Counted from the stretch's first letter, positions 16,951 through 26,812 are shown. The stretch: 64,000 bases of DNA from Roseateles terrae (GCF_014192155.1 NZ_JACHXO010000003.1:62001-126000); one strand, 5' to 3'. Made by a program: numbers and translations. The notes: a model not told the origin generated them from the sequence alone.

Positions 16951-18636
16951 TTGATCCTGACGCTGGCGCTGGCGGGAGTCGTCAGTCTGCTGGCGGATGT
17001 GCCGATGGCGCTTGCCGAATCCAGGCCCGCATCGCCGGCGTCGGTCGCATCGCCGGCCTCGGTCGCATCAGCAGCTTCGACGACATTGGCGACGTCGCCC
17101 GTTCCTGGCGCAGGCGAGCCGCTGCGCATCGGATCGAAGCGCTTCACCGAGAGCTACATCCTGGCAGAGGTGCTCGCCCAGACGGTGCGCGCGCAGGATC
17201 CCGCCGCGCGGGTGGAGGTGCGTCAGGGGCTGGGCAATACCGCCATCGTGCTGGCCGCGCTCAAGGCCGGCAGCATCGATGTCTATGCGGAGTACACCGG
17301 AACGATCGAGCGGGAGATCCTCGGTCAGCGGGGAGCGGTGAGCAATGCTGGTCTCACGCTGGCGCAATTGCGCGAAGCGCTTCGGCCGCTGGGGCTGGGC
17401 GCGGATGTGCCGCTGGGCTTCAACAATGGTTATGCGCTGGCCATGCGCGGGGATGCGGCACGCCGGCTGTCCCTGACCCGGCTCTCGCAGCTCAAGGACC
17501 ATCCAGCGCTGCGGCTCGGCCTGAGCAATGAGTTCATCGGGCGCGCCGACGGCTGGCCGGGTCTGGCCCGTCGTTATGCACTGCCGCAGCGGCCACAAGG
17601 ACTGGACCACGGCCTGGCCTATCAGGCGCTGGCCCATGGACAGATCGACCTGACCGACATCTACACCACCGATGCGCAGATCGCCGCGCAGGGACTGGTG
17701 GTGCTCGAAGACGACGCCGGCTACTTTCCGCGCTATGACGCCGTGCTGCTCTATCGCCTGAACCTGCCAACGCAGCATCCGAAGGCCTGGCAGGCGCTGC
17801 AGTCCCTGCGCGGCCGCATCCACGAGCCGGCCATGATCGCGATGAATGCCCAGGCGGAATTGCAGTCGCAGCCGTTCGACCGGATCGCGGCGGCGTTTCT
17901 GGCCGGCAAGTTTGCGGGCACGGGGACCGCGGCTGCGGATGCCGGGAATTCAAACGCCGCCAGCCTCCCGGCCAGCGAGGCGGCCTCCGGCCCCCGCAGT
18001 GACGCAGCGACGCTGTGGTCACGGCTGGCGGGTGCGGACCTGCCGCGGCTGGCCTGGCAGCATCTGACGCTGGTGCTGGTCTCCGTCGGTCTTGCGACGG
18101 TGATCGGACTGCCGCTGGCGCTGCTGCTGCATCCCTGGCCGCGCTGGCGCGGCGCGTTGCTGGCGGCCTGTGCCCTGCTGCAGACGGTGCCCTCGCTGGC
18201 CCTGCTGGCCGTGCTGATCTGGGCCATGGGCCGCATCGGTTCCGGGCCGGCGCTGGTGGCGTTGTCGCTCTATGCCCTGCTGCCCATCCTGCGCAACGGC
18301 ACCGTGGGACTGGACGAAGTGCCCGCCGGCCTGCTGGACGCGGGCACGGCGCTGGGGCTGCGACGCCTGCAGGTGCTGCGCTTCATCCAGCTGCCGCTGG
18401 CGCTGCCGGTGATGCTGGCCGGCGTGCGCACGGCCACCAGTCTGTCGGTCGGGACCGCCACGATGGCGGCCTTCATCGGCGCCGGAGGCTTCGGTGAGCG
18501 CATCGTCACCGGGCTGGCCCTGAACGATCCGGCCCTGCTGCTCGCCGGCGCCTTGCCGGCCGCCGGCCTGGCACTGGCATTTGAAGCGCTGTTCAGCCTG
18601 CTGTCGGCGTGGCTGGCGCGTCGCCCGACGCATTGA
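16951..18636 (+). CDS. Fused osmoprotectant-type ABC transporter: substrate-binding domain plus permease
   Basis: 561 residues. Signal-like N-terminus (about 1-23), a repetitive Ala/Ser/Pro/Val spacer (25-50), an OpuBC/ProX-type binding domain (about 56-320: RIGSKRFTESYILAEVLAQ, GLGNTAIVLAALKAGSIDVY, YAEYTGT), a low-complexity linker (about 322-350), and a ProW/OpuBB permease (about 355-558) with the EAA-type loop DAGTALGLRRLQVLRFIQLP. Such systems import glycine betaine, choline, carnitine or proline betaine, or related quaternary amines. The start is a TTG at 16951, one base after the stop of the racemase-like gene; no ATG or GTG is available upstream. No ATPase gene lies next to it. The end overlaps the convergent HDOD gene by 44 bases. 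Confidence 0.85.
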   Translation: MILTLALAGVVSLLADVPMALAESRPASPASVASPASVASAASTTLATSPVPGAGEPLRIGSKRFTESYILAEVLAQTVRAQDPAARVEVRQGLGNTAIVLAALKAGSIDVYAEYTGTIEREILGQRGAVSNAGLTLAQLREALRPLGLGADVPLGFNNGYALAMRGDAARRLSLTRLSQLKDHPALRLGLSNEFIGRADGWPGLARRYALPQRPQGLDHGLAYQALAHGQIDLTDIYTTDAQIAAQGLVVLEDDAGYFPRYDAVLLYRLNLPTQHPKAWQALQSLRGRIHEPAMIAMNAQAELQSQPFDRIAAAFLAGKFAGTGTAAADAGNSNAASLPASEAASGPRSDAATLWSRLAGADLPRLAWQHLTLVLVSVGLATVIGLPLALLLHPWPRWRGALLAACALLQTVPSLALLAVLIWAMGRIGSGPALVALSLYALLPILRNGTVGLDEVPAGLLDAGTALGLRRLQVLRFIQLPLALPVMLAGVRTATSLSVGTATMAAFIGAGGFGERIVTGLALNDPALLLAGALPAAGLALAFEALFSLLSAWLARRPTH

Positions 18637-19723
18637 AGCGCTCTTCCAGCGCGGCATAGGCCTGCTGGTGCGCGGGCGACCAGTCGCCGAGCTGGGCGGC
18701 GGTCAGGCCCGGCTGCATCAGATGGCGCAGCGCAACGGCATGCGCCACCCGCACCCATTCGGACAGCACCGCCGACTCGGCACCCTGGCCCGTACGCTGG
18801 GTCAGGGCTTCCGCGACGCGGCTGGGGAAGCCCCAGTGGGTGACGATGCGGGCCGACCATTCGCAGGACATCGGCAGCAGCTGACGATGCAGGCCTTCGC
18901 GGTCCAGCGCGGGGCGCTGGCCCACCGGCAGACCGTCGAGCACCCGCAGCAGCGCCATCATGCCGACCTGAGCACCGAGGCCGGCCAGGTAAGCCGGGAA
19001 ACGCTCATCCCCGGGCGGCGACAGGCGCATTGCCGCTAATGCACAGCGCTCGCCGAGCTCCCACAGCAGGGTGCCGGCCTGGCGGCTGAAGCGGCCCTGG
19101 CGCTCCTGGTTGAAGATCGGTCGCAGGGTGACGCGAAGCACCACCTGGTTCAGGCCTTCGTGACCGATGACCATGACGGCACTGGCCAGATCCGTGATCT
19201 CCCGCTCGGGGCGGTACATCGCTGAGTTGGCCATGCGCATCAGCTCACCCACGAGGCTGGGATCGCGGGACAGCAGGTCCACCAGCTCGCGGGAGGAGAG
19301 GTTCTCGCGCCGCATCAGGCGCAGCAATTGCGGCAACACGGCGGGCAGGCGCGGCAGCAGGTCGGCCCAGTCCGGGCCGGAGCGCGCCTGCAGGCGCTGC
19401 AGCAGCGGGGCTTCCTGCGGATGCGGCGGCACATCGCGCAGGCGCTGGAAGCCGAAAAGACGGGCGCTGAACTGCAACCACTCCGGCGTGGCCTGCAGGG
19501 CCGCGCCTTGGCTGCCGATGGCGTCCAGCCCTGGCGACGGGTCGCCGGCCATGGACGGCGCCTGAGACGGTCCCGACGGGCTGTGCGGTCCGGGCACGCT
19601 GGAAGAGCCGGTCTCGCTGGGCGGACCGCTCAGCCGTGACGGCGCGCCGGTCTCCGACCCCGGCGCAGCGGGACGGTCACCAGGCGAGGAGAGGAGTTTG
19701 CGCAGGGAGTTGAAGAGGGCCAT
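18593..19723 (-). CDS. HDOD-domain protein
   Basis: 376 residues. The first ~75 are low-complexity (Pro, Ser, Gly). The HDOD domain, a degenerate HD-phosphohydrolase fold used in signalling, covers about 115-320: LPQLLRLMRREN, VDLLSRDPSLVGELMRMANSAMY (shown by its first residues VDLLSRDPS) and AVMVIGHEGLNQVVLR. The catalytic HD pair is absent, as in all HDOD proteins. No output domain is attached. The ATG at 19723 has only a weak ribosome site. The 3' end overlaps the plus-strand transporter gene. Role unknown; these proteins often act in motility or cell-cycle signalling. Confidence 0.82.
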   Translation of the reverse strand: MALFNSLRKLLSSPGDRPAAPGSETGAPSRLSGPPSETGSSSVPGPHSPSGPSQAPSMAGDPSPGLDAIGSQGAALQATPEWLQFSARLFGFQRLRDVPPHPQEAPLLQRLQARSGPDWADLLPRLPAVLPQLLRLMRRENLSSRELVDLLSRDPSLVGELMRMANSAMYRPEREITDLASAVMVIGHEGLNQVVLRVTLRPIFNQERQGRFSRQAGTLLWELGERCALAAMRLSPPGDERFPAYLAGLGAQVGMMALLRVLDGLPVGQRPALDREGLHRQLLPMSCEWSARIVTHWGFPSRVAEALTQRTGQGAESAVLSEWVRVAHAVALRHLMQPGLTAAQLGDWSPAHQQAYAALEERFNASGDAPATPTAG

Positions 19724-19855
19724 GATGTTGCGCTCGATTATCTGGCGCCCCTCCCTGACCTTGGGGCTGCTCCGCCCCTTCCCCCTCATGCAGGGTGGCA
19801 GGCTCCTGTGGAATCCGCACGCAACGGACCCGCTTTGCAAAGCCGCCTTGTGGGC

Positions 19856-20668
<813 letters not shown>

Positions 20669-20669
20669 G

Positions 20670-22595
20670 TCAGTGCTCCGTGCCGAGGTAAGCGGCGCGC
20701 ACCGCGGGGCTGTCCTGCACCTCCTGCGGCGTGCCCTCCATCAGGCGGGTGCCAAATTCCATCACCACGATGCGGTCGGTGAGCCCCATCACAAAGTCCA
20801 TGTCGTGCTCCACCAGCAGGATGCTCAGCCCTTCCCGCCGAAGTTGTCGCAGCACGTCGGCCAGGGCCTGCTTTTCCTTGAGGCGCAGGCCGGCGGCGGG
20901 CTCGTCCAGCAGCAGCAACGTGGGGTCGCTGCACAGGGCGCGGGCGATCTCCATCAGCCGCTGTGGCCCCATCGCCAGGTTGCCCGCCAGTTCATGCAGA
21001 TGGTGCTGCATGCCCACACGGCCAAGCTGGCGCTGGGCCTCGGCCAGCAGCTGCCGCTCCTCGGCCCGGTCCAGCCGCAGCATCGCCTTGAGCGTGCCAC
21101 TGCGGCCGCGCAGGTAGGCGCCCAGCGCAACGTTCTCCAGCACCGTCATGTCCGGAATCATCTTCACATGCTGGAAGGTGCGGGACAGGCCCAGACGCGC
21201 AATGCGACGCGACGGCCATCCGGTGATGGGCGTACCGGCCAGTTCGATGCGGCCGGACGTTGCCGGCAACACGCCGGAGATGAGATTGAAGGTGGTGGAC
21301 TTGCCGGCCCCATTGGGACCGATGAGGCCCATGATGTCTCCCGCGTGGAGCGTGAAGCTGACATCGTTGACGGCGACCAGTCCACCGAATTGCTTGCGCA
21401 AGCGGTCCACCTTCAGCAGCGGCCCGCCCTTCGCCGGACGCGGGCGGCGAGGCAGCAAGGACGGCGCCGGAACCTCGGCAAGCGGGGCGGCGCCAGCGCC
21501 AACGCCAACGCCAACGCCAACGCCAACGCCAGTGTCAGCGCCAGTCTTGGCCGCTCCCCAACGCGCTGTCAGCAACCGTGCCGCTGGCCACAAGCCCTTG
21601 GGCGCGTACTTGAGCATCAGCACCAGCACGACCCCCAGCACAATGATCTCGAAATTGCCGTTGCTGCCCAGCAAACGCGGCAGCAGCTCTTTGAGCTGGT
21701 CCTCGATGATCTTGAACACCCCGGCGCCAACGAAGGCCCCCCACACGCTGGACACCCCGCCGACCACCGCCATGAACAGGTATTCGATGCCCATGCGCAG
21801 GCCGAAGGGGCTTGGGTTGACCGTGCGCTGCACATGCGCAAACAGCCAGCCCGACACCGACGCCAGCAGCGCCGCCAGCAGGAAGACGACGACCTTGTAG
21901 CGGAAGGTGGACACGCCCATCGCTTCCGCCATCACCGTCGCACCGCCGAGGGCGCGGATGGCCCGACCCGGGCGGGAGTCCAGCAGGTGCCGCACAGCCA
22001 CCGCCCCCAGCAATGCGCACAACCAGATGAGGTAGTAGATGCTGCGGCCGTCCGCCAGACTGATGCCGAAGAAGCTGAGCGCCGGCACGCCGAGGATGCC
22101 GTCGTACTTGCCCAGCACCTCCAGATTGGCAATGGTGTAGTTGAGGCTGAGCGCCCACGCGATGGTCGCCAGCGGCAGATAGTGCCCGGACATGCGCAGC
22201 GTGATCCAGCCCAGCACCAGCGCCACCACCAGCGTCACCGTCAGCCCCGCGAGCAGGCCGAGCCAGGGAGACATCCCGTACCGGCTGCTCAGCAGCGCGG
22301 TGGCATACGCTCCCAACCCCACAAACGCCGCCTGTCCGAACGAGGTGAGCCCGGCCACGCCGGTGAGCAGCACCAGGCCCAGCACCACCAGCGAGAACAT
22401 GCCGATGTAGTTGGCCTGCGTGATCCAGAACTCGGGCACCGGCAGCAGCGGCAGCGCCATCAGCAGCAGCAAGGCCATGCCCGCAGCGATGCGGCCCAGG
22501 CGGCGGCGCCCGGGCGGCGCGGCAGCGGCGGCCGCAGCAGGAACGGAGGCGGAGGCGTTGGCAGCGTCGGGAGACATCGTGGACATGGGCGGCAT
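20670..22595 (-). CDS. Fused branched-chain amino acid ABC permease (LivM) and ATPase (LivG)
   Basis: 641 residues in one frame. The N-terminus (1-30) is Ala-rich. The LivM-type permease (about 33-345) has multiple hydrophobic helices, LTGVAGLTSFGQAAFVGLGAYA (located by LTGVAGLTSFGQ) and GVSTFRYKVVVF. A linker at about 346-390 contains a Gly-Val repeat (356-366). LivG follows (about 393-641): Walker A GPNGAGKST (426-434), LAMGPQ in the signature position (540-545), Walker B LLLLDE (560-565) and LVEHDMDFVMGL. LivM and LivG are usually separate proteins, although fusions occur in some genomes. Upstream livH is 81 bases away. Confidence 0.92.
   Translation of the reverse strand: MPPMSTMSPDAANASASVPAAAAAAAPPGRRRLGRIAAGMALLLLMALPLLPVPEFWITQANYIGMFSLVVLGLVLLTGVAGLTSFGQAAFVGLGAYATALLSSRYGMSPWLGLLAGLTVTLVVALVLGWITLRMSGHYLPLATIAWALSLNYTIANLEVLGKYDGILGVPALSFFGISLADGRSIYYLIWLCALLGAVAVRHLLDSRPGRAIRALGGATVMAEAMGVSTFRYKVVVFLLAALLASVSGWLFAHVQRTVNPSPFGLRMGIEYLFMAVVGGVSSVWGAFVGAGVFKIIEDQLKELLPRLLGSNGNFEIIVLGVVLVLMLKYAPKGLWPAARLLTARWGAAKTGADTGVGVGVGVGVGAGAAPLAEVPAPSLLPRRPRPAKGGPLLKVDRLRKQFGGLVAVNDVSFTLHAGDIMGLIGPNGAGKSTTFNLISGVLPATSGRIELAGTPITGWPSRRIARLGLSRTFQHVKMIPDMTVLENVALGAYLRGRSGTLKAMLRLDRAEERQLLAEAQRQLGRVGMQHHLHELAGNLAMGPQRLMEIARALCSDPTLLLLDEPAAGLRLKEKQALADVLRQLRREGLSILLVEHDMDFVMGLTDRIVVMEFGTRLMEGTPQEVQDSPAVRAAYLGTEH
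21492..21533 (-). repeat. Hexanucleotide tandem repeat inside the livM-livG linker
   Basis: Five perfect copies of GCCAAC (21498-21527) with one near-copy on each side (GCCAGC and GCCAGT), seven units in all. On the coding strand each unit reads GTTGGC or close to it, Val-Gly. Gain or loss of units keeps the frame, so the linker length may vary among strains. Confidence 0.9.
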
Positions 22596-22676
22596 CTGTG
22601 GCTCCGTCTGCGACGGAGGGGGAGTGCGGGGGGCGAAGCGACCTGCGGGATCAAGCGTCAGTCAAGCGGACGGCAT

Positions 22677-23714
22677 TCAGTGCTCTTCCTGATGCGGATC
22701 CCGCCAGCTCCGCCACAGCAACACCGGCAGGATGGTGGTGAAGACGATCACCTCCTTGAATGCGCTCGCCCAGAAGGAACTGAAGGATTCGATCAGGCCC
22801 ACGGCCAGGGCGCCAAGTGCGGCGCCCGGGTAGCTGGCGAGTCCGGCGAAGACCGCGGCCACGAAACCCTTGAGTCCGATGAGGAAACCGCTGTCGTAGA
22901 AGATGGTGGTGGTGGGGCTGATCAGCAGCCCCGAGAGGGCGCCGATGAACGCTGCCAGCGTGAAGGACAGGCGCCCGGCCGAAGCACTGGAAATGCCCAT
23001 CAGCCGCGCTCCCAGACGGTTGACGGCTGTCGCGCGCAGGGCCTTGCCTTGCAGACTCTTCTCGAAGAACAGCCACAGCGCAATGATCAGCGCAGCAGAG
23101 GCGCCCATGATGATGATCGCCTGACCGGACAGCATCAGTGGTCCGGCGGAGAGCGAAGCGTCCCAGAAACTCGGAGTGCGCGAGCCCTCGGCGCCGAAGA
23201 ACACCAGCCCCAGGCCGGTCAGCGCGAAGTGCACCCCGACCGACACGATCAGCAGCACCAGCACCGACGCATCCGCCAGGGACTGATACGCGAGCCGATA
23301 CAGCAGTCCGCCCATCGGCGTCACGACGGCCAGCGTGAGCAGCACTTGCGCAATCAGGGGCAACTGCATCGGTGCCAGCCACCAGGCGACCCCCCCGATG
23401 CCCACCGCCGGCAGGGCGCGCGGCAGATGCAGGCGCAGCGCACGCGCCAGCGGCACATGGTTGCGCAGCGCCGCCACAAGATCCAGCACCAGGGCCAGCA
23501 CCGCCAGCAGCAGCAGGAAGTGGATCGTCATGGGCGTTTTGCCCGTCTGCAGGCCCGCCAGGGTCAGCGCGCCGAAAGCGACGAACTCGCCCTGCGGAAT
23601 GAAGATGATGCGGGTGACCGCAAAGACCAGGACCAGCGCCAGCGCCAGCAGCGCATAGATGGCGCCGTTGGTCAGCCCGTCCAACATGAGGATGCCCGCA
23701 ATCGTCCCGTCCAC
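22677..23714 (-). CDS. livH: Branched-chain amino acid ABC transporter permease LivH
   Basis: 345-residue inner-membrane permease of the HAAT family, about eight hydrophobic helices. Landmarks are the N-terminal [32 protein letters not shown] and, near the C-terminus, [18 protein letters not shown] and [14 protein letters not shown]. First gene of livH-livMG-livF. It is divergent from the enoyl-CoA hydratase-like gene, with 184 bases between the starts. Substrate unknown because no binding protein is encoded nearby. Confidence 0.93.
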   Translation of the reverse strand: MDGTIAGILMLDGLTNGAIYALLALALVLVFAVTRIIFIPQGEFVAFGALTLAGLQTGKTPMTIHFLLLLAVLALVLDLVAALRNHVPLARALRLHLPRALPAVGIGGVAWWLAPMQLPLIAQVLLTLAVVTPMGGLLYRLAYQSLADASVLVLLIVSVGVHFALTGLGLVFFGAEGSRTPSFWDASLSAGPLMLSGQAIIIMGASAALIIALWLFFEKSLQGKALRATAVNRLGARLMGISSASAGRLSFTLAAFIGALSGLLISPTTTIFYDSGFLIGLKGFVAAVFAGLASYPGAALGALAVGLIESFSSFWASAFKEVIVFTTILPVLLWRSWRDPHQEEH

Positions 23715-23898
23715 TGTGTCTCCTGTGGGGGTTGGTTCTGTTCTGGGTTCTGTTTTCTTTGCGCCGACTCTAGCGAGATATCAACGCCCCCCCGTCAGTG
23801 GATGCCGCATTGACAAGCCGGGACAGGGTCAGCCGACCGGTCGGTCGAAGCGTCCCCGGTGCCTCGGCCCTCCGGGCTGGACGGCTAGACTGCGCGCC

Positions 23899-24660
23899 AT
23901 GGCGCACGACAAGACCCCTCTGCTGGAGATCCAGGGCCCCCTGGCACGCATCACGCTGCGGCGACCTGAGGTGGCGAACCGGCTGGAACTGGCGGACCTG
24001 GATGCCCTGCACGCCCATGTGAAGTCGGTCAACGAGACGCCCGACGTGCGGGTGCTGCTGCTGCAGGCCGAGGGCCGGCACTTCTGCAGCGGATTTCATA
24101 TCGACGCCATGCCCGGCGTCGATGCGGGCGCCCTGTTCGAAGCGCTGACCGACGCCTGGGAACAGGCCCGCCCCGTCACGGTGGCGGCGCTGCAGGGCGG
24201 CGTGTATGGCGGCGCCACCGATCTGGCGCTGGCCTGTGATTTCCGGCTGGGCGTTGCGGCCTGCGAGATGTTTGTGCCGGCGACGCGGCTGGGGCTGCAT
24301 TTCTACCGCGGCGGCATGGAGCGTTATGTGCAGCGGCTGGGGCTCGCGGCCGCCAAGCGGCTGCTGCTGGCGGCCGAAACCTTCGACGCGCCGGCGATGC
24401 TGGCCATGGGCTATCTCGACCAGATGCATCCGGATGCCGCCGCACTGCGCAGCGCTGCCGAGGCCTTGTGCCAACAGCTGGCCGCCATGGCGCCACTGGC
24501 ACAGGCCGGCATGAAGCGGCATCTCAATGCGATGGCGCACGGACAACTGGACCGGGCCGCCTTGCAGGCAGACATTGATCGCTGCAATGCCTCGGAGGAC
24601 CTGGCTGAAGGCATCGCGGCGTGGCGCGACAAGCGGGCCCCCTCGTTTCAGGGACGCTGA
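23899..24660 (+). CDS. Enoyl-CoA hydratase/isomerase family protein
   Basis: Crotonase-fold protein of 253 residues. The N-terminal half matches the family: LARITLRRPEVANRLELADL, then VRVLLLQAEGRHFCSGFHID, the first oxyanion-hole segment, and GGVYGGATDLALACDFRL, the second. The usual catalytic Glu positions are not obvious (the region GGATDLALACDF is typical, but GLHFYRGGMERYVQRLG differs from LGxxPGxG), so the reaction cannot be named. The ATG at 23899 is eight bases after a TAGACT element. No acyl-CoA pathway genes are nearby. Confidence 0.85.
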   Translation: MAHDKTPLLEIQGPLARITLRRPEVANRLELADLDALHAHVKSVNETPDVRVLLLQAEGRHFCSGFHIDAMPGVDAGALFEALTDAWEQARPVTVAALQGGVYGGATDLALACDFRLGVAACEMFVPATRLGLHFYRGGMERYVQRLGLAAAKRLLLAAETFDAPAMLAMGYLDQMHPDAAALRSAAEALCQQLAAMAPLAQAGMKRHLNAMAHGQLDRAALQADIDRCNASEDLAEGIAAWRDKRAPSFQGR

Positions 24661-24727
24661 GGTCGGGTCAGCCCGAGCGTAGCAGTGGGGGCCTGGGTCC
24701 TGCCGGATCGGGCTGGATGGGACGGGA

Positions 24728-25252
24728 TCAAACCGTCTCGAGGGCCATATGCAGACCGTGCAGCCGCAGGCAGGTCTTGGCGGTGGCGCGGCGCAGGTCC
24801 AGCTCTTCGCGACGGGTCCACACCCGCGGCGAGCCCCGCTGCCCCAGCGCCAGTACGCCGACGGTGCGGCCATTGATCTGGCCGGCCATGTCCAGCATCG
24901 ATCGCCAGGTGGGCGGCGTCAGGCCGAAGAGCCGGGGGTCGGTGCAGGCGTCTTCGCAGCGGAAGACGCCATCGGTCAACAGGGTGTCGAAGTAGCCGGG
25001 ATACGCCTGCTGGTCGCAGACTGCCGGCTGACGACTGGGACCGTCCTCGGCTTCGAAACTACCGAGGCAACGCAGCTGGTAGTGACCAGGAATGCCATCC
25101 AGCAACCACAGGCTCGCATGCGAGCAACTGAAATAGCGGGCCAACGCTTCACTGGTCTGACAGGCAAAGGGGCGCAGACCGGCGCTGCCTTCCCAATCCA
25201 GGACATGCGCTGCGCCGCGCATGGCGGCGTACAGCGACTCGATGCTGTTCAT
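24728..25252 (-). CDS. Stand-alone GAF-domain protein
   Basis: 174 residues that are essentially one GAF domain: ASLWLLDGIPGHYQLRCLG, YFDTLLTDGVFRCEDACTDP, then SMLDMAGQINGRTVGVLALG and WTRREELDLR. This pattern is typical of GAF sensors that precede PAS or GGDEF modules, but here no output domain follows. It could act through a partner protein. The ATG at 25252 begins MNSIESLYAAMRGAAHVLDW. The role is not predictable from context. Confidence 0.78.
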   Translation of the reverse strand: MNSIESLYAAMRGAAHVLDWEGSAGLRPFACQTSEALARYFSCSHASLWLLDGIPGHYQLRCLGSFEAEDGPSRQPAVCDQQAYPGYFDTLLTDGVFRCEDACTDPRLFGLTPPTWRSMLDMAGQINGRTVGVLALGQRGSPRVWTRREELDLRRATAKTCLRLHGLHMALETV

Positions 25253-25747
25253 TGAATGCGCTCGCTTCCCTGATATGGCGCTAGGGGATCGTTGCGAGCC
25301 TATGGGCGTCTTGACACGGACGCATCCCGAACGACTTCTTGGAGAGCGGCATTCTAGGTAGTTTCCCTAAATCCCGGGAGAACGTTACACCAACGTTCGC
25401 TAGCGCACCTTTGAGGCGGACGCTGTCGCCGGAGAGCGCCCGAATGCACCGCACTGGTGTGCACAGCGACCTCAATTGGAGGGCATTAGCGAAGGCCCGA
25501 TACGGAGAGGGTCCCGGATATAGGAAAATACGGCTTTTGCCGATCGCCTTCAGGGAGGCTTGGACGAGTCTACCCCCCACTGTTTCCGCAAAGAACATGC
25601 CAGGTGTCACCCACCCTCACGGGCGTGACAGGTGGTCGATGCGGAGGCAGCGCGTGGGTAGGACGGTATCAAAGATGACGCAGTGTCCCGCAAGGATACG
25701 TGCGATCTCGACGGCAGGCATTTCACCCTTTCAACATCAGGATCAGC
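25253..25747. other. 495-base intergenic region without a recognised gene
   Basis: Open frames here show no family features. Two things can be seen. First, an imperfect inverted repeat TAGG-N7-CCTA at 25355-25369 lies about 100 bases upstream of the GAF gene. Second, AACGTT-N5-AACGTT, a repeated palindrome, lies near 25382-25399. AGGA at 25737-25742 is the ribosome site of the Cys4 gene at 25748. The base composition is less GC-rich and more even than in neighbouring genes. Confidence 0.5.
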
Positions 25748-25984
25748 GTGGCCAAGGAAACGACCAAGACGACCATCGAAGCTGATGGTTTGCGCTATCG
25801 CTCTAAAGCTCCCGGGTCGCCGTTCGCGGCAACCTCCTCGTTCGGCGCGGCAACCATGTCGTGCTTCCTCTGCGGCAAGCATCGTCCCCGGGCGCTGCTG
25901 AAGTCGCGCAAGTTGCTGGGCAAGTCTCAGCCGGTCTGCGCGCCTTCCTGCAAGGAACTGGAAGAGCAGCTCTCGAAGAAGTGA
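25748..25984 (+). CDS. Four-cysteine mini-protein, copy A (putative zinc-binding)
   Basis: 78 residues from a GTG at 25748, chosen because AGGA lies about six bases upstream and the paralogue at 26813 starts at the equivalent place (AKETT.. against SKDTC..). Shared blocks with copy B are DGLRYxSK, GSPF, SCFxCGxHRP, the basic stretch SRKLLGK, and CxPxC near the end. The cysteines form C-x2-C-x21-C-x3-C, with the 21-residue spacing identical in both copies, suggesting a small zinc-ribbon-like fold. The tail (KELEEQLSKK) is charged. Not a family I can name; function unknown. Confidence 0.72.
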   Translation: MAKETTKTTIEADGLRYRSKAPGSPFAATSSFGAATMSCFLCGKHRPRALLKSRKLLGKSQPVCAPSCKELEEQLSKK

Positions 25985-26067
25985 GTCGGTGCCGCCCTCC
26001 GGCGGCGCCCAGGGCTCCCCTGCCTCCGCGTCACGCGCGGTGGCAGGGAGCGCCCCCCAAGGTCTGC

Positions 26068-26628
26068 TCAGGCCGCGCGGAAGCAGCGGCCACAGACCGA
26101 GCGGTAACGGGAGTTGCCGCCAATCTCCACCTGCGCCCCTTCGGTCTGTTTGCGACCGGACGCGTCCACGCGCATGTTCATGGTGGCTTTGCGACCACAG
26201 TCGCAGATCGTCTTCATCTCATCCATCTCGTCCGCCAGGCCCAGCAGCGACGCCGAGCCCGGGAACAGTTCGCCCTGGAAGTCGGTCCGCAGGCCATAAC
26301 AGATGACCGGGATGTGGCGCAGATGCGCAATTTCATGCAGGGCCCAGACCTGCGCCTTGGTCAGAAACTGGGCCTCATCGATCAGCACGCAGGCGATGTG
26401 CGCCGTGGCGGCGAGCAGGTCGCGGAAATCGGTGTCGGGGGTGAACACCTCGGTGAGGCGCTGCGGGCCTAACCGGGAGGTGACTTTGCCCTGGCCGTAT
26501 CGATCGTCAACTGCCGAAGTAAAGATACGGACCGTGTGACCCCGCTCCTCATAGTTGTGCGCCACCTGCAGTAATGCGGTGGACTTGCCCGCATTCATTG
26601 CGGCGTACCGAAAAAACAATTTGGCCAT
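26068..26628 (-). CDS. tdk: Thymidine kinase (type II, zinc-binding)
   Basis: Salvage enzyme that phosphorylates thymidine with ATP. 186 residues: P-loop AMNAGKST (10-17), catalytic DEAQF (84-88), and a zinc site of C142, C144, C179 and C182, plus the substrate lasso EGAQVEIGGNSRYRSVC. Length and motifs match bacterial type II TdK. I chose the ATG at 26628 (MAKLFFRYAAMNAG); longer in-frame extensions have no family match. It lies between two plus-strand genes for paralogous Cys4 proteins. Confidence 0.97.
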   Translation of the reverse strand: MAKLFFRYAAMNAGKSTALLQVAHNYEERGHTVRIFTSAVDDRYGQGKVTSRLGPQRLTEVFTPDTDFRDLLAATAHIACVLIDEAQFLTKAQVWALHEIAHLRHIPVICYGLRTDFQGELFPGSASLLGLADEMDEMKTICDCGRKATMNMRVDASGRKQTEGAQVEIGGNSRYRSVCGRCFRAA

Positions 26629-26812
26629 CAAGGGCGATTGTCGGCCCATTTCCGACCGTTCGTCGGCTGGCCGGTGCGAGGGCCCCACACCCCCGGGCAA
26701 GCGATGTGGCAGATCGTCACATCGCCCCCCTACTATCGACTGGCGAGGGAATCCAGGAGCTGGCACGCATGGCGCGTCGGCACCGTCTGAAAGCGTCAAG
26801 CAAAGCGAGACC

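Noticed and set aside
21492-21533. Tandem GCCAAC repeat as a possible CRISPR or VNTR locus
   Set aside because: Units are six bases with no spacers and lie within a coding frame, so it is a microsatellite inside a gene, not CRISPR.
23715-23898. Shared operator between livH and the enoyl-CoA hydratase-like gene
   Set aside because: The divergent arrangement suggested it, but I found no convincing inverted repeat.
25281-25610. 109-codon frame on the minus strand between the GAF and Cys4 genes
   Set aside because: No ribosome site, no recognisable motif, and a composition unlike neighbouring genes.
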